Assembly: GCF_900141845.1 (NCBI RefSeq)
Contig: NZ_FQZB01000007.1
Location: 124,001 to 188,000 of the forward strand
DNA length: 64,000 nucleotides
Reading direction: 5' to 3'
DNA from: Clostridium cavendishii DSM 21758
GTDB lineage: Bacteria; Bacillota; Clostridia; Clostridiales; Clostridiaceae
Position numbers and translations under genes: made by a program. Shown here piece by piece: positions 16,375 through 25,687 of the stretch; the first letter of the stretch is position 1; every line of letters starts with the position of its first letter. The notes beneath the pieces are model-generated. The model saw nothing but the letters and a program-made list of their open reading frames with translations. It was not told where the DNA came from and made no database searches.

Positions 16375-17904
16375 TTGCTAATAAATAATAATTTTAAAAA
16401 TAACTTTGAAAAATTTATCAATGAAGAAGATACAGTTAGCTTTTTTGATAGAAATATTGAAAAGAATATTTGTTCAGAAAATTTATTTACTTATTATCAG
16501 ATAATTAAAGATATAGATGTATCAAAATCTAAAAAAGAATTTCCTAAGCTTGTTAAAGCATGGCTTGCTATATTAAGTGGTGATAATGCTGAACTAAGTA
16601 CTATTTTAAATTGTATTGATCAAAAAAAATTTTGTAATGATTATGAACAATCGTGTTATTATTCTTTAAGTGGATTTATAGAATTTTTAAATGGTGGTAA
16701 AAATGATATTAAATATTCTAAGTTAGCCATTGATATTTTAAATGAAGGGGATACTAGCTTTATCATGGCTAATGCTAAATTAACATATGCTCAAATTCTT
16801 GTTAATAAAGGAATTTACAAAGATGCTATTTTGATGTTTTCACAGTCATATCAGTTATTCTATTCTCGTAATTTAAATTTTCCATCAGCAATAGCCTTCG
16901 TTAATGAAATGCTTACTAGGTATAAGATTGGAGAGTTTTATAAAGTTATTGATGAGAGTAACAAATTATTATTTATGGTAGATAGCTTTAAAAATGAGAC
17001 AGACGATTTTTGGAAGTTAATACATTTGCCTCTTGGAATGTGTTATTACGAAATGAATAAGCCTAACTTAGCTATTGAAAATTTAGAGATTGCTGGGTTA
17101 ATTATTAACAAATCTAATCTTTTTCATATGTATGGGATAGTTGAATTATACTTATTCAAGTCTTATAGTATATTAAAAGATAAGGATGGAATGAAAAAAG
17201 TTTTAAATCAAGCAATAAATAGTCTTGGAAATATGCATTATATTAAGACTGATTTTATTATTTCAATATTTAGAGTAATTACTACAGAAGAAAGTGATTA
17301 TAAACAAATACAAGCAGACATTGAAAAGCTTGAATTGCAATATAGTAAAAGTGGTACAAGAAGTAATATACTTCTTATTCAAACATTAGCTTATCTTACA
17401 TTAAGGGGAGTAAGTAATGCTATTAATAAAGAAGCTTTAAAAGAAGTTTTAGAAAGATTACAGAATATTAAACTAATTCCTTATATTCAAGTGTTTTTAA
17501 TCTTACTTTGTGAATTTAATTATAGAGATAAGTGTGAAAAAGAAGCATTAGAAAGTCTTGAAGAAGCAGTTTGCATTTATAAAGACTACGGTGTTAGTGC
17601 AGGTCTTTATCTATTTAAACTTAAGTCTATACATTTATTAGAAGGTATTGATAATGATTTGTACAAAAATATAATATCAAAAAATCATGAAAAATCTAAT
17701 AGTAATAAAAGTTTATTGCTTTCAGAAAGAGAAAAGGAAATACTAGTGCTTATTGCAGTTGGAAAGAGTAATGATGAAATTAGTAAAGTATTACATATAA
17801 CCATAGGAACTGTAAAATGGCATATTAATAATATATATAGTAAATTATATGTGAAGAATAGAATACAAGCTATTGAAAAAGCAAAAGAGCTTGGTGAAAT
17901 ATAA
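16375..17904 (+). CDS. LuxR-type transcription regulator with helical-repeat sensor region
   Basis: This 509-residue protein ends in a LuxR helix-turn-helix (SEREKEILVLIAVGKSNDEISKVL and GTVKWHINNIYSKL, about 445-505). The long N-terminal part is alpha-helical and TPR-like, as in the C-terminal arm of MalT, but the STAND ATPase module that usually precedes it is missing. It may therefore respond to a protein or small ligand without ATP switching. The TTG start is supported by GGAG nine bases upstream. It stands alone, bounded by a strong terminator; the alpha/beta hydrolase gene downstream is the nearest possible target. Confidence 0.8.
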   Translation: MLINNNFKNNFEKFINEEDTVSFFDRNIEKNICSENLFTYYQIIKDIDVSKSKKEFPKLVKAWLAILSGDNAELSTILNCIDQKKFCNDYEQSCYYSLSGFIEFLNGGKNDIKYSKLAIDILNEGDTSFIMANAKLTYAQILVNKGIYKDAILMFSQSYQLFYSRNLNFPSAIAFVNEMLTRYKIGEFYKVIDESNKLLFMVDSFKNETDDFWKLIHLPLGMCYYEMNKPNLAIENLEIAGLIINKSNLFHMYGIVELYLFKSYSILKDKDGMKKVLNQAINSLGNMHYIKTDFIISIFRVITTEESDYKQIQADIEKLELQYSKSGTRSNILLIQTLAYLTLRGVSNAINKEALKEVLERLQNIKLIPYIQVFLILLCEFNYRDKCEKEALESLEEAVCIYKDYGVSAGLYLFKLKSIHLLEGIDNDLYKNIISKNHEKSNSNKSLLLSEREKEILVLIAVGKSNDEISKVLHITIGTVKWHINNIYSKLYVKNRIQAIEKAKELGEI

Positions 17905-17947
17905 ATTAGTGCCCTAACTTTGGTTAGGGCACTAATTTGTATTTTTT
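17905..17947 (+). terminator. Strong terminator after the LuxR-type regulator
   Basis: A perfect 14-bp stem (ATTAGTGCCCTAAC, 17905-17918; complement 17923-17936) with a four-base loop is followed by a T-rich tail. Confidence 0.88.
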
Positions 17948-18019
17948 TGGTATAATAAAAATAAACAATATATGGTAATTGATTTGACAATATTTTGTTA
18001 AAAATGAAGGGAGTATAAC

Positions 18020-19399
18020 ATGGAAGCAGGGGTAAAAGAAAATACAAATAAGCAAAAAAGAAATTATTGTATAAGAAAATGGATATATGTATTTATAAGT
18101 GCAATAATTACTATCACTATTTATATAGCATTAATTAGACCACATCTAACTAATACTATGATAGCTGTAAAAATAGAGTTAGCAATAGCTGGAGTTTTAA
18201 TAATAGCCTTTATTATTTCAATAATAATTATTTTAATAACATTAATTTTTACAGCGGTTACTGCACTGAGAAAGAAAAAAAGATATAGAATTAAAATATG
18301 GGGAGCAAGACTTAAAAAACAAACTATTTTTTTATTAATAACAACAGTATTAATTGGTTTAGCTACAGTAGGGTCACAACAATTAGTTTATACACCAGCT
18401 ATCCTAGGGGCAGATGGGAAAGTAATTCCTAATAGTATAGCTAAACTTGAAAAAGTAAATATCAATGGGAAAAATGAATGGATTAGCATACGTGGAAAGA
18501 GTACAGATAAGCCACTATTATTATTTTTAGCAGGTGGTCCAGGTGGAACACAAATGGCTGCAACAAGGGATAAACTTAAAGATTTAGAAGAGCATTTTAT
18601 TGTTGTGAATTGGGATCAACCTGGTTCTGGTAAATCTTATAATGCAGTGTCCTCACATACTGAATTAAGCACTGAAAGATATGTTTCTGATGCTTATGAA
18701 CTAACAAAGTATTTATGTAAGAAATTTAATAAAGATAAGATTTATGTAGTAGGAGAATCATGGGGAAGTGCCTTAGGAATATTACTTGCACAAAAGCATC
18801 CAGAGTTATTTTATGCATTTATAGGGACTGGTCAGATGGTTGATTTTAAAGAAACAGAGAAATTAGATTATAATTTTGTACTTAAGCTTGCGAAAGAGCG
18901 TAATGATAATAAGTTGATTAAAAAATTAGAAACTCAAGGACCACCACCTTATTATGAAGAAAATGCATTAATGAAACAAAAGAATTATTTAATGTATATT
19001 ACCAATTATATGGTTAAAAATCCGGCTATTTCAAATAGTAACTACAATACATTTAGTGATATAGCAGGACCTGAATATGGATTATATGATAAGGTTAATT
19101 ATTTTAGGGGATTAGTGAAGTCTATGAATAATTTTTATCCTAAATTATATGATGTAGATTTTCGTAAGCAAGCTAAAAAAATAGATGTTCCAGTATATTT
19201 TTTTGAGGGACGGCATGATGTTAATGCACCTACAGAATTAGCAGAAGAGTATTACAATTTATTAAATGCTCCTAGTAAAAAAAATATTTGGTTTGAACAC
19301 TCAGGACATGATGTATGGAGGAACGAACCAGAAAAATTTATAGATACATTGGTAAATATAGTCTTAAAAGAAACAGGAAATAAAGTTGTAGTGAGATAA
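18020..19399 (+). CDS. Membrane-anchored alpha/beta hydrolase (proline iminopeptidase-like)
   Basis: The 459-residue protein has three N-terminal hydrophobic segments (about 22-42, 52-80, 98-116) and then an alpha/beta hydrolase domain. The oxyanion region LAGGPGGTQ, the WDQPGSGKS segment, the nucleophile elbow VGESWGSALG and the late EHSGHDVW with the catalytic His are visible; D in EGRHDVNAP is the likely acid. This pattern is closest to the proline iminopeptidase/S33 group, but the membrane anchors point to work at the cell surface on an unknown peptide or ester. TATAAT at 17951-17956 probably belongs to its promoter. Confidence 0.82.
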   Translation: MEAGVKENTNKQKRNYCIRKWIYVFISAIITITIYIALIRPHLTNTMIAVKIELAIAGVLIIAFIISIIIILITLIFTAVTALRKKKRYRIKIWGARLKKQTIFLLITTVLIGLATVGSQQLVYTPAILGADGKVIPNSIAKLEKVNINGKNEWISIRGKSTDKPLLLFLAGGPGGTQMAATRDKLKDLEEHFIVVNWDQPGSGKSYNAVSSHTELSTERYVSDAYELTKYLCKKFNKDKIYVVGESWGSALGILLAQKHPELFYAFIGTGQMVDFKETEKLDYNFVLKLAKERNDNKLIKKLETQGPPPYYEENALMKQKNYLMYITNYMVKNPAISNSNYNTFSDIAGPEYGLYDKVNYFRGLVKSMNNFYPKLYDVDFRKQAKKIDVPVYFFEGRHDVNAPTELAEEYYNLLNAPSKKNIWFEHSGHDVWRNEPEKFIDTLVNIVLKETGNKVVVR

Positions 19400-19438
19400 T
19401 TACTAAAATAGTTTATTTAATGTATAAAACTAATATTG

Positions 19439-19482
19439 AAAAAATAGATTTTATTAGAGCATATAAAATCTATTTTTTTTAT
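19439..19482 (+). terminator. Terminator before the hydrogenase operon
   Basis: AAAAATAGATTTT pairs with AAAATCTATTTTT across a short loop and runs into T8. It insulates the hydrogenase operon from the hydrolase gene. Confidence 0.75.
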
Positions 19483-19516
19483 ATGTCTAAACATTAAATC
19501 TTAGGAAGGTGTTATA

Positions 19517-20356
19517 TTGGCAAGAAAAGTATGTCAAAGAGAAGTAATAACGTCAGCTTTAACAAAAGTAGAAACTGATAAAAAGTTAAATCTTATTTGG
19601 TTAGAGGCTTGCGGTTGCTCTGGAAATATAATTTCACTTTTAGATGCTAATAATCCTGATGTTCCATATCTTTTAACTCAAATGGTAACTATGACTTATA
19701 ACAATAGTATTATGGGAGCAGAGGGAGATAAAGCTTTTGAAAAATTTCTTGAAACTTTAGATACAGAATTTATTTTAGCAGTAGAAGGTTCTATAACTAC
19801 AAGAGATAATGGGCTTTACAATATTGTGGCTAATTATAATGGCAAGAATATTTCAGCAGCTGAGGCGGTAACTCTTGCAGCAGGAAAGGCAAAGTATGTT
19901 CTAGCAGTTGGCACATGTGCTTCTTATGGAGGAATATCAGCAGCAAGACCTAACCCTTCTTTAAGTAAAAGCGTACCAGATTTTCTTCAACAAAAAGTTA
20001 TAAGAATTCCAGGGTGTCCTGCTAATCCTCAATGGGTAATCAGTACTATAGCACATTTGATTTCACATGGTTTACCTGAGTTGGATGCAGAGGGAAGGCC
20101 TCTGTTTTTATATGATGCAACCATACACACTTATTGTTCGAGGAGATCATTTTTTGACAAAAAAATTTTTGCAACTAAGCTTGGAGATAAAGAGTGTTTA
20201 TTCAATTTGGGTTGTAGAGGACCAATTACAAGATCAGATTGTCCCATAAGAAAATGGAATGATAGGATAAATTGGCCAGTAGAAGATAATACCCCTTGTA
20301 TTGGTTGTGTAAATAAGGGTTTTCCTGATGCAATGGAACCCTTTATTAATTTATAG
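19517..20356 (+). CDS. [NiFe] hydrogenase small (electron-transfer) subunit
   Basis: The small subunit carries the chain of iron-sulfur clusters that moves electrons to or from the nickel-iron site. Proximal cluster ligands are in EACGCSGN, VGTCASYGG and IPGCPANPQW. The distal and medial cluster motif runs from TIHTYCSRR through LGCRGP, DCPIRKWND and TPCIGCV. The 279-residue protein lacks a Tat signal and has no C-terminal membrane helix, so the enzyme is expected to be soluble in the cytoplasm. The TTG start has AGGAAGG at good spacing. It leads a nine-gene operon holding all maturation factors. Confidence 0.92.
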   Translation: MARKVCQREVITSALTKVETDKKLNLIWLEACGCSGNIISLLDANNPDVPYLLTQMVTMTYNNSIMGAEGDKAFEKFLETLDTEFILAVEGSITTRDNGLYNIVANYNGKNISAAEAVTLAAGKAKYVLAVGTCASYGGISAARPNPSLSKSVPDFLQQKVIRIPGCPANPQWVISTIAHLISHGLPELDAEGRPLFLYDATIHTYCSRRSFFDKKIFATKLGDKECLFNLGCRGPITRSDCPIRKWNDRINWPVEDNTPCIGCVNKGFPDAMEPFINL

Positions 20357-20367
20357 GAGCTTATGAT

Positions 20368-21774
20368 ATGAAAGAAAAAGTTATAATAAATCCTATTACA
20401 AGAATAAGTGGCTTTATGCAAATCGAGGTTACTATAGAAAAAAATACAGTAATTGATGCTAGGAATACTGGATTTCTATTTAGAGGTTTTGAAGAAATGC
20501 TAAAGGGGAGATCACCTTTTGATTCTATTTACTTTACTGAAAGAATATGTGGTATATGTTCTACTGCTCATGGTTTTGTAGCTGCTACTGCTTTAGAAGA
20601 TGCTTTGAAAGTTGTTCCAGATGAAAATGGAAGTATATTAAGACAAATAATGCATGGATGCGAGTTTTTACAAAATCATATAAGACATTTTTATCAGTTT
20701 ACAGTACCTGATTATGTGCCTATAAATGTCGAACCAGCTAAGAATATACATGGAATTAGGTATAAACTTCCAAAAGAAATTAATGAACGTTTAAATAATC
20801 ATTATATTGAATCCTTTAAATTTAGTAGACTAGGACATAAAATGCTTGCACTTTTAGGAGGAAAAGCTCCTCATGCTCATGGTATTTTTGTAGGAGGTGC
20901 AACTGTTAATATTGATGCATCAAAAATAATTGAACTTAAATCCATGATGTTTTCAATTAAGGATTTTGCACAAAATATAATGCTTGAAGATGCAAATATA
21001 ATAGCAAAGTATTATCCAGAGGATTTTAGAAATGGAAAGAGTTATGGTAATTTTTTAAGTTATGGAGCTTTTGATATGCCATTTAATACTCCCAAACCTT
21101 ATGTGAAAAGTGGAGTTATTATAAATAATGTACGAGAGGATTTTGATGTAAATAAAATAGATGAGGATATTGTTTATTCTTATTATTCAGATACTAAAGC
21201 GGTGTTAACAAATAAAGATAGTAATTGGCAGCCTGATACAAACAAAAAAGATGCGTATACTTGGATTAAGGCAGCTAGATATAAGGGACTTCCTATGGAA
21301 GTAGGGCCATTAGCTAGACTATGGATAAATGGGGAATATACTAGTGGAATAGCAACTTTGGATAGAACTATGGCTAGAGTTATAGAGCTTATAAAGGTAT
21401 GTGATATAGTGGAAAACCTTATAGACAAGGTTAAGCTTAAACCTGTGATTCAGCAAAAATGGGAAATACCTGAAATATCTAGTGGAGTTGGAACTAGGGA
21501 CACTACAAGGGGAGCTTTAGCCCACTGGATAAGTATTGAAGGGAAAAAAATTAAAAACTATAATATCATAACACCATCAGGGTGGAATATATCTCCCGAA
21601 GATTCTAAAGGCAATAAAGGAGTAATAGAAAAATCTTTAATTGGAACTTATGTGGAGGATGCAAAAAATCCTTTTGAGGTAGGTAGGATAATAAGATCCT
21701 TTGATCCATGTATTTCCTGTGCAACTCATATTATAAGTGATAGATTTGAGGATTTTAGTATGAGGATTGTTTAA
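20368..21774 (+). CDS. [NiFe] hydrogenase large (catalytic) subunit
   Basis: This 468-residue subunit holds the Ni-Fe(CN)2CO centre that splits or forms H2. All four Cys ligands are present: the L1 motif ERICGICSTAH near residue 63 and the L2 motif DPCISCATH near the end. After the L2 His lies a 14-residue tail (IISDRFEDFSMRIV) that the maturation protease would remove once nickel is inserted. The maturation protease gene overlaps its stop by one base (TAATG). The sequence resembles group 1/2 uptake-type enzymes more than bidirectional or energy-converting ones, but the exact group needs a tree. Confidence 0.94.
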   Translation: MKEKVIINPITRISGFMQIEVTIEKNTVIDARNTGFLFRGFEEMLKGRSPFDSIYFTERICGICSTAHGFVAATALEDALKVVPDENGSILRQIMHGCEFLQNHIRHFYQFTVPDYVPINVEPAKNIHGIRYKLPKEINERLNNHYIESFKFSRLGHKMLALLGGKAPHAHGIFVGGATVNIDASKIIELKSMMFSIKDFAQNIMLEDANIIAKYYPEDFRNGKSYGNFLSYGAFDMPFNTPKPYVKSGVIINNVREDFDVNKIDEDIVYSYYSDTKAVLTNKDSNWQPDTNKKDAYTWIKAARYKGLPMEVGPLARLWINGEYTSGIATLDRTMARVIELIKVCDIVENLIDKVKLKPVIQQKWEIPEISSGVGTRDTTRGALAHWISIEGKKIKNYNIITPSGWNISPEDSKGNKGVIEKSLIGTYVEDAKNPFEVGRIIRSFDPCISCATHIISDRFEDFSMRIV

Positions 21775-22241
21775 TGATTAAGATTATTGGTATAGGAAAT
21801 CTATTAATGGGTGATGATGGTGTAGGTGTTAAGGTTATTCAGAAAATTGAAGATAAAATAAATAAGTTGAATTTAAATATAAAATGCATACAAGCAGAAA
21901 CAGATGTTAACTATGCATTAGATAATATAGATAATGGTGATTTTTTATTTATTATAGATAGTACTTTATTAGGGAAAAAGGCTGGAGAAATAACTCAAAT
22001 TTCATTAGAGGAAGCTTCAAAATATAAAAATAATTCATTGTCTATACACGATATGAGTTTACTTTCATTGATTGAAAATTTGGATATAGAGGTAAAAGGA
22101 GTTATTTTAGGCATTGAAGTTATAGAAGTAAGTTTTAGTTTAGATATTTCTCAAGAAATAAAGGAAAGTTTTGAACAAATTTGCGAAGAGGTATATGAAA
22201 TTATTTTAGAATATATCAAAAAAGGAGAATTCAATGCATGA
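21774..22241 (+). CDS. Hydrogenase maturation protease (HyaD/HybD family)
   Basis: This 155-residue protease trims the C-terminal tail of the large subunit after nickel insertion. The N-terminal IIGIGNLLMGDDGVGVKV contains the conserved GNxLxxDDGxG motif with the nickel-contacting Glu position replaced by Met-Gly-Asp; the central D in IDSTLLGKKAG and H in SIHDMSL supply the remaining metal-binding residues. Its start overlaps the stop of the large-subunit gene and its own end overlaps hypA by 8 bases, so expression is tightly coupled. Confidence 0.9.
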   Translation: MIKIIGIGNLLMGDDGVGVKVIQKIEDKINKLNLNIKCIQAETDVNYALDNIDNGDFLFIIDSTLLGKKAGEITQISLEEASKYKNNSLSIHDMSLLSLIENLDIEVKGVILGIEVIEVSFSLDISQEIKESFEQICEEVYEIILEYIKKGEFNA

Positions 22242-22518
22242 AGCATCTATAGCATTTGAAATATATGAAATAGTACAAGAGAATATAAATTTATACAAGC
22301 TTAAAAATGTAACACTAATAGTTATTAAGGTGGGAAGCTTTAATGGAATAGATAAAGCTTCTCTTAAGTTTGCATTTGAGGCTATAAGTAAAGGAACAAA
22401 ATGTAAAGATGCAAAAATAGTTATAGAGGAAATAAAAGGCTTTGAATTAATGATAGAAAGGATAGAGGGAGAAGAGGATGAAGAGTATAGAAGTGAAAAA
22501 AAGAATACTACAATCTAA
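22234..22518 (+). CDS. hypA: HypA nickel chaperone lacking its zinc-binding domain
   Basis: HypA delivers nickel to the hydrogenase large subunit together with HypB. The 94-residue product starts MHEASIAFEI, so the N-terminal Met-His-Glu nickel site is intact, and follows the family through KDAKIVIEEIKG. There HypA normally enters a zinc domain of about 30-35 residues with two CxxC motifs. Here the sequence jumps directly to FELMIERIEGEE, which corresponds to the usual last strand of HypA. No Cys codons occur in any frame nearby, so the domain is deleted rather than frameshifted. The end overlaps hypB by 41 bases. It may be impaired, or HypB may carry more of the nickel transfer. Confidence 0.85.
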   Translation: MHEASIAFEIYEIVQENINLYKLKNVTLIVIKVGSFNGIDKASLKFAFEAISKGTKCKDAKIVIEEIKGFELMIERIEGEEDEEYRSEKKNTTI

Positions 22519-23134
22519 TACAGAATTTGCAGAAAGAAATAGAAGGTTATTAAAAGAAAAAGGATTAGTGACTCTAAATATATTTGGTTCTCCTGGGGCT
22601 GGGAAGACTTCAATTCTTGAAAAAGTAATAAGGAATATGAAAGATAAGGTGTCAATTGGTGTTATAGAAGGAGATTTATATACTACAAAAGATGGGATGA
22701 GAATAGAGGGACAAGGAATTCCTGTTGTTCAAATAAATACTTGTGGAGCATGTCACTTAGATGCTGCAATGGTAGAAGAGTCTATACAAGCTATGAATAT
22801 AGAAAAGTTAGATGTACTTTTTATAGAGAATATAGGAAACCTAGTATGTCCAGCGTCCTATGATTTAGGAGAAGATAAAAGAATAACAGTATTAAGTATT
22901 ACAGAAGGAAATGATAAGCCTCTTAAATATCCATTTATATTTAAGCAGTCAGATGCTGTTGTTTTAAATAAGATGGATATTATTGAGTTTACAGATTTTA
23001 ATTTAGATGAGTTTTATGAAGATATATATTTATTAAATAAAGATATAAAGGTGTTTTTAGTATCGGCACGGAGTGGAGAAGGAATTAGTGAATTTTGCAA
23101 TTACTTAGAAAGCAAATTAGTAAAAAATAATTGA
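22478..23134 (+). CDS. hypB: HypB hydrogenase nickel-insertion GTPase
   Basis: HypB is a SIMIBI-class GTPase that drives nickel insertion. The 218-residue protein has the P-loop FGSPGAGKTS, the metal-binding CHLD segment in INTCGACHLDAAM, FIENIGNLVCP as switch region, and NKMD for guanine recognition. It has no His-rich N-terminal stretch, so it probably does not store nickel. It starts inside the end of hypA, in another frame, after GGGAGAAGAGG. Confidence 0.93.
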   Translation: MKSIEVKKRILQSNTEFAERNRRLLKEKGLVTLNIFGSPGAGKTSILEKVIRNMKDKVSIGVIEGDLYTTKDGMRIEGQGIPVVQINTCGACHLDAAMVEESIQAMNIEKLDVLFIENIGNLVCPASYDLGEDKRITVLSITEGNDKPLKYPFIFKQSDAVVLNKMDIIEFTDFNLDEFYEDIYLLNKDIKVFLVSARSGEGISEFCNYLESKLVKNN

Positions 23135-23172
23135 TAATTGCAAGTGAACTTATAGATAGGATTTGAGTATTT

Positions 23173-25452
23173 ATGATTAGAAAATATATATTGATAAGTG
23201 GACTGGTGCAAGGCGTTGGGTTTAGACCTTTTGTATATAAAATAGCAATGGAAAATGATTTAAAAGGCTTTATAAAAAATAGTAGTATAGGAGTAATTAT
23301 AGATGTTGAAGGCGGAGAAGCTTCAATAGATAGTTTTATTAGAGAATTAAAAGAAAATGGACCAGAACTTTTAAATATTGAAAAAATGATTATAGAAGAC
23401 AAGGTAGTACAAAGTTATAAAACATTTGAAATAAGGGAAAGTCTTAAATCAAGTGAAGGACTTACATTTATTTCACCTGATTTGGGTATTTGTAGAGCTT
23501 GTTATGAAGATATTAAAGATAAAAAAAATAAGAGATATAGATATCCATTTACTAATTGTACAAATTGTGGACCAAGATATTCAATAATAAAAATACTTCC
23601 TTACGATAGGAAGTGTACAACTATGAGCTTTTTTAAAATGTGTAAGAGTTGTAATGAGGAATATAAAAATGTATTAGATAGAAGATTTCATGCACAACCT
23701 AATTGTTGTCCAGAGTGTGGTCCTAAGTTGGAATTAGTTGATAAATTTGGGGATAAGGTAAATACGGAGGACCCAATTAGGGAAGCAATTAAATTTATAA
23801 AAGAAGGTAAAATATTATCAATTAAGGGTATAGGTGGTTTTCATTTAGTATGTGACGGAAAAAATGAAGAAGTAATTAAGCATCTTAGAGAAAAAAAGCA
23901 TAGACCTAGAAAACCATTTGCAATAATGCTTAAGGATATTGAAACAGTAAAGAAATATTGTATTGTGTCAATTGAGGAAGAAAAGTTATTAACAAGCAAT
24001 AAAAGTCCTATAGTGTTATTAGAAAGAAGAGAAGATATACTCCCTAGTAATATAGCACCTAACAATAAGACATTAGGTATTATATTACCGTATACGCCAT
24101 TACATTATCTGCTTTTTGATGATGACTTAGAGGTACTTATTATGACAAGTGCCAATCTTAATAGTATGCCTATAATATATGAAAATAAACAAGCTATAGA
24201 TAATTTATTTGATATAGTGGATTACTGTCTTATACATGATAGATATATATATACTGCGGTTGATGATTCTGTAACTAGAGTTATTTTGGGTGAAGAAAGA
24301 GTTATCAGATTAGCAAGAGGGTATGCACCAACATATTTGAAAGGTGAAAATTTTAAAGAAAGCTTAAGTTTTGGTCCGTGCTTAAAAAATAATTTTTGCT
24401 TTTGTAAGGATGAAAATATAATTTTAAGTCAGTATATAGGTGATTTGGATAATTTAGAAACTTTAAATAGATATGATAAAGCTATGGGAAATTTATTAAG
24501 CATTTATAATATAAATCCAAAACTAATAGTTTATGATAATCATCCGAGTATCTTTTCTAACTTATATGTGGATAGGTTCAAGGGGAAAATGGTAGGCGTT
24601 TATCATCATCATGCACATATTGTTAGTGTTCTTTTTGAGAATAGAATAAAAGATAAAGTTATTGGAATTGTTTATGATGGTTCAGGTTATGGAGAGGATG
24701 GAACTATATGGGGAGGAGAATTTTTAATAACTAACTGTAGAGAGTTCAAAAGAGTTGGACATTTGAATAAAGTAAAGATGCCTGGAGGAGACAAAGCAGC
24801 TATAGAACCAATAAGAATGGCTATCTCTTATTTATATATGTTGTATAAAGAGGATGACAGTTGTATAAGTAATACTAATATATTGAGTTTATTCAATCGT
24901 AGTCAAGCAATATCTAAAAAAGAACAATTATATATTGATATGATTAAAAAGGATGTGAATTGTCCTTATACATCAAGTATGGGAAGATTATTTGATGCGG
25001 TTTCATATATGTTAGGTTTTAATAAAAAAAGTACATTTGAAGGTGAAGCAGCTATTTATTTAGAAAATATATCAGATGTTAGAATTAATACAAGTTATGA
25101 TTTTGATATACAGCTAATAAATGAAAAATATATTATAAATACAGATAAAATTATTAAAGGTATAATTCAAGATTTAAAATTGCAAGTTGCAAAACATATT
25201 ATTTCTATGAAGTTTCATAATACCGTAATTGAGTTTACAGTTACTTTATGCTCAAAGTTATCACAAGTTTATGGAATAAAAAAGGTTGCACTTAGTGGTG
25301 GGGTATTTCAAAACAAAATCCTTTTAGAAGGAATATATAATATTTTAAAGAAGAAAAACTTTGAAGTTTATATTAATAAGCAAATACCTTGTAATGATGG
25401 TGGTATTTCCTTAGGTCAATTAGTAATAGCAAATGAAAGGGAGTTGAATTAA
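23173..25452 (+). CDS. hypF: HypF carbamoyltransferase
   Basis: HypF makes the thiocarbamate on HypE from carbamoyl phosphate, the first step in forming the cyanide ligands. The 759 residues contain, in order: an acylphosphatase-like domain (GLVQGVGFRPFVYKIA, about 8-25); two zinc-finger motifs (CRACYED...CTNCG and CKSCNEE...CPECG, about 110-190); a YrdC-like domain (about 200-385); and a Kae1-like domain with the metal ligands HHHAHIVSVL and DGSGYGEDG and the late ALSGGVFQN. The length is normal and the gene is complete. Confidence 0.94.
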   Translation: MIRKYILISGLVQGVGFRPFVYKIAMENDLKGFIKNSSIGVIIDVEGGEASIDSFIRELKENGPELLNIEKMIIEDKVVQSYKTFEIRESLKSSEGLTFISPDLGICRACYEDIKDKKNKRYRYPFTNCTNCGPRYSIIKILPYDRKCTTMSFFKMCKSCNEEYKNVLDRRFHAQPNCCPECGPKLELVDKFGDKVNTEDPIREAIKFIKEGKILSIKGIGGFHLVCDGKNEEVIKHLREKKHRPRKPFAIMLKDIETVKKYCIVSIEEEKLLTSNKSPIVLLERREDILPSNIAPNNKTLGIILPYTPLHYLLFDDDLEVLIMTSANLNSMPIIYENKQAIDNLFDIVDYCLIHDRYIYTAVDDSVTRVILGEERVIRLARGYAPTYLKGENFKESLSFGPCLKNNFCFCKDENIILSQYIGDLDNLETLNRYDKAMGNLLSIYNINPKLIVYDNHPSIFSNLYVDRFKGKMVGVYHHHAHIVSVLFENRIKDKVIGIVYDGSGYGEDGTIWGGEFLITNCREFKRVGHLNKVKMPGGDKAAIEPIRMAISYLYMLYKEDDSCISNTNILSLFNRSQAISKKEQLYIDMIKKDVNCPYTSSMGRLFDAVSYMLGFNKKSTFEGEAAIYLENISDVRINTSYDFDIQLINEKYIINTDKIIKGIIQDLKLQVAKHIISMKFHNTVIEFTVTLCSKLSQVYGIKKVALSGGVFQNKILLEGIYNILKKKNFEVYINKQIPCNDGGISLGQLVIANERELN

Positions 25453-25456
25453 AGAT

Positions 25457-25687
25457 ATGTGCATTGCAGTTCCTCTGAAGGTTATAGAATTACATGAGGA
25501 TGAAGCCATTGTATGCTATAAAGGTGTAAGCATTCAAGTTAATATGTCTCTTTTAGAAGAAGTTAAATTAGGAGATTATGTTCTTGTACACGCCGGTTGT
25601 GCTATAGAAAAGATGGATAAAATACAAGGCGAAAAAACAAAAGAATTATTTGAACAAATTTTTTCTATTGAGGATGGTGAACTATGA
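25457..25687 (+). CDS. hypC: HypC hydrogenase maturation chaperone
   Basis: The 76-residue protein begins MCIAVPLKVIEL. The Cys after the start Met is the essential residue that holds iron with HypD and contacts the large subunit. The HAGCAIEKMD segment is also typical. It starts 4 bases after hypF and its TGA overlaps the hypD start, so the two partners are made together. Confidence 0.94.
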   Translation: MCIAVPLKVIELHEDEAIVCYKGVSIQVNMSLLEEVKLGDYVLVHAGCAIEKMDKIQGEKTKELFEQIFSIEDGEL

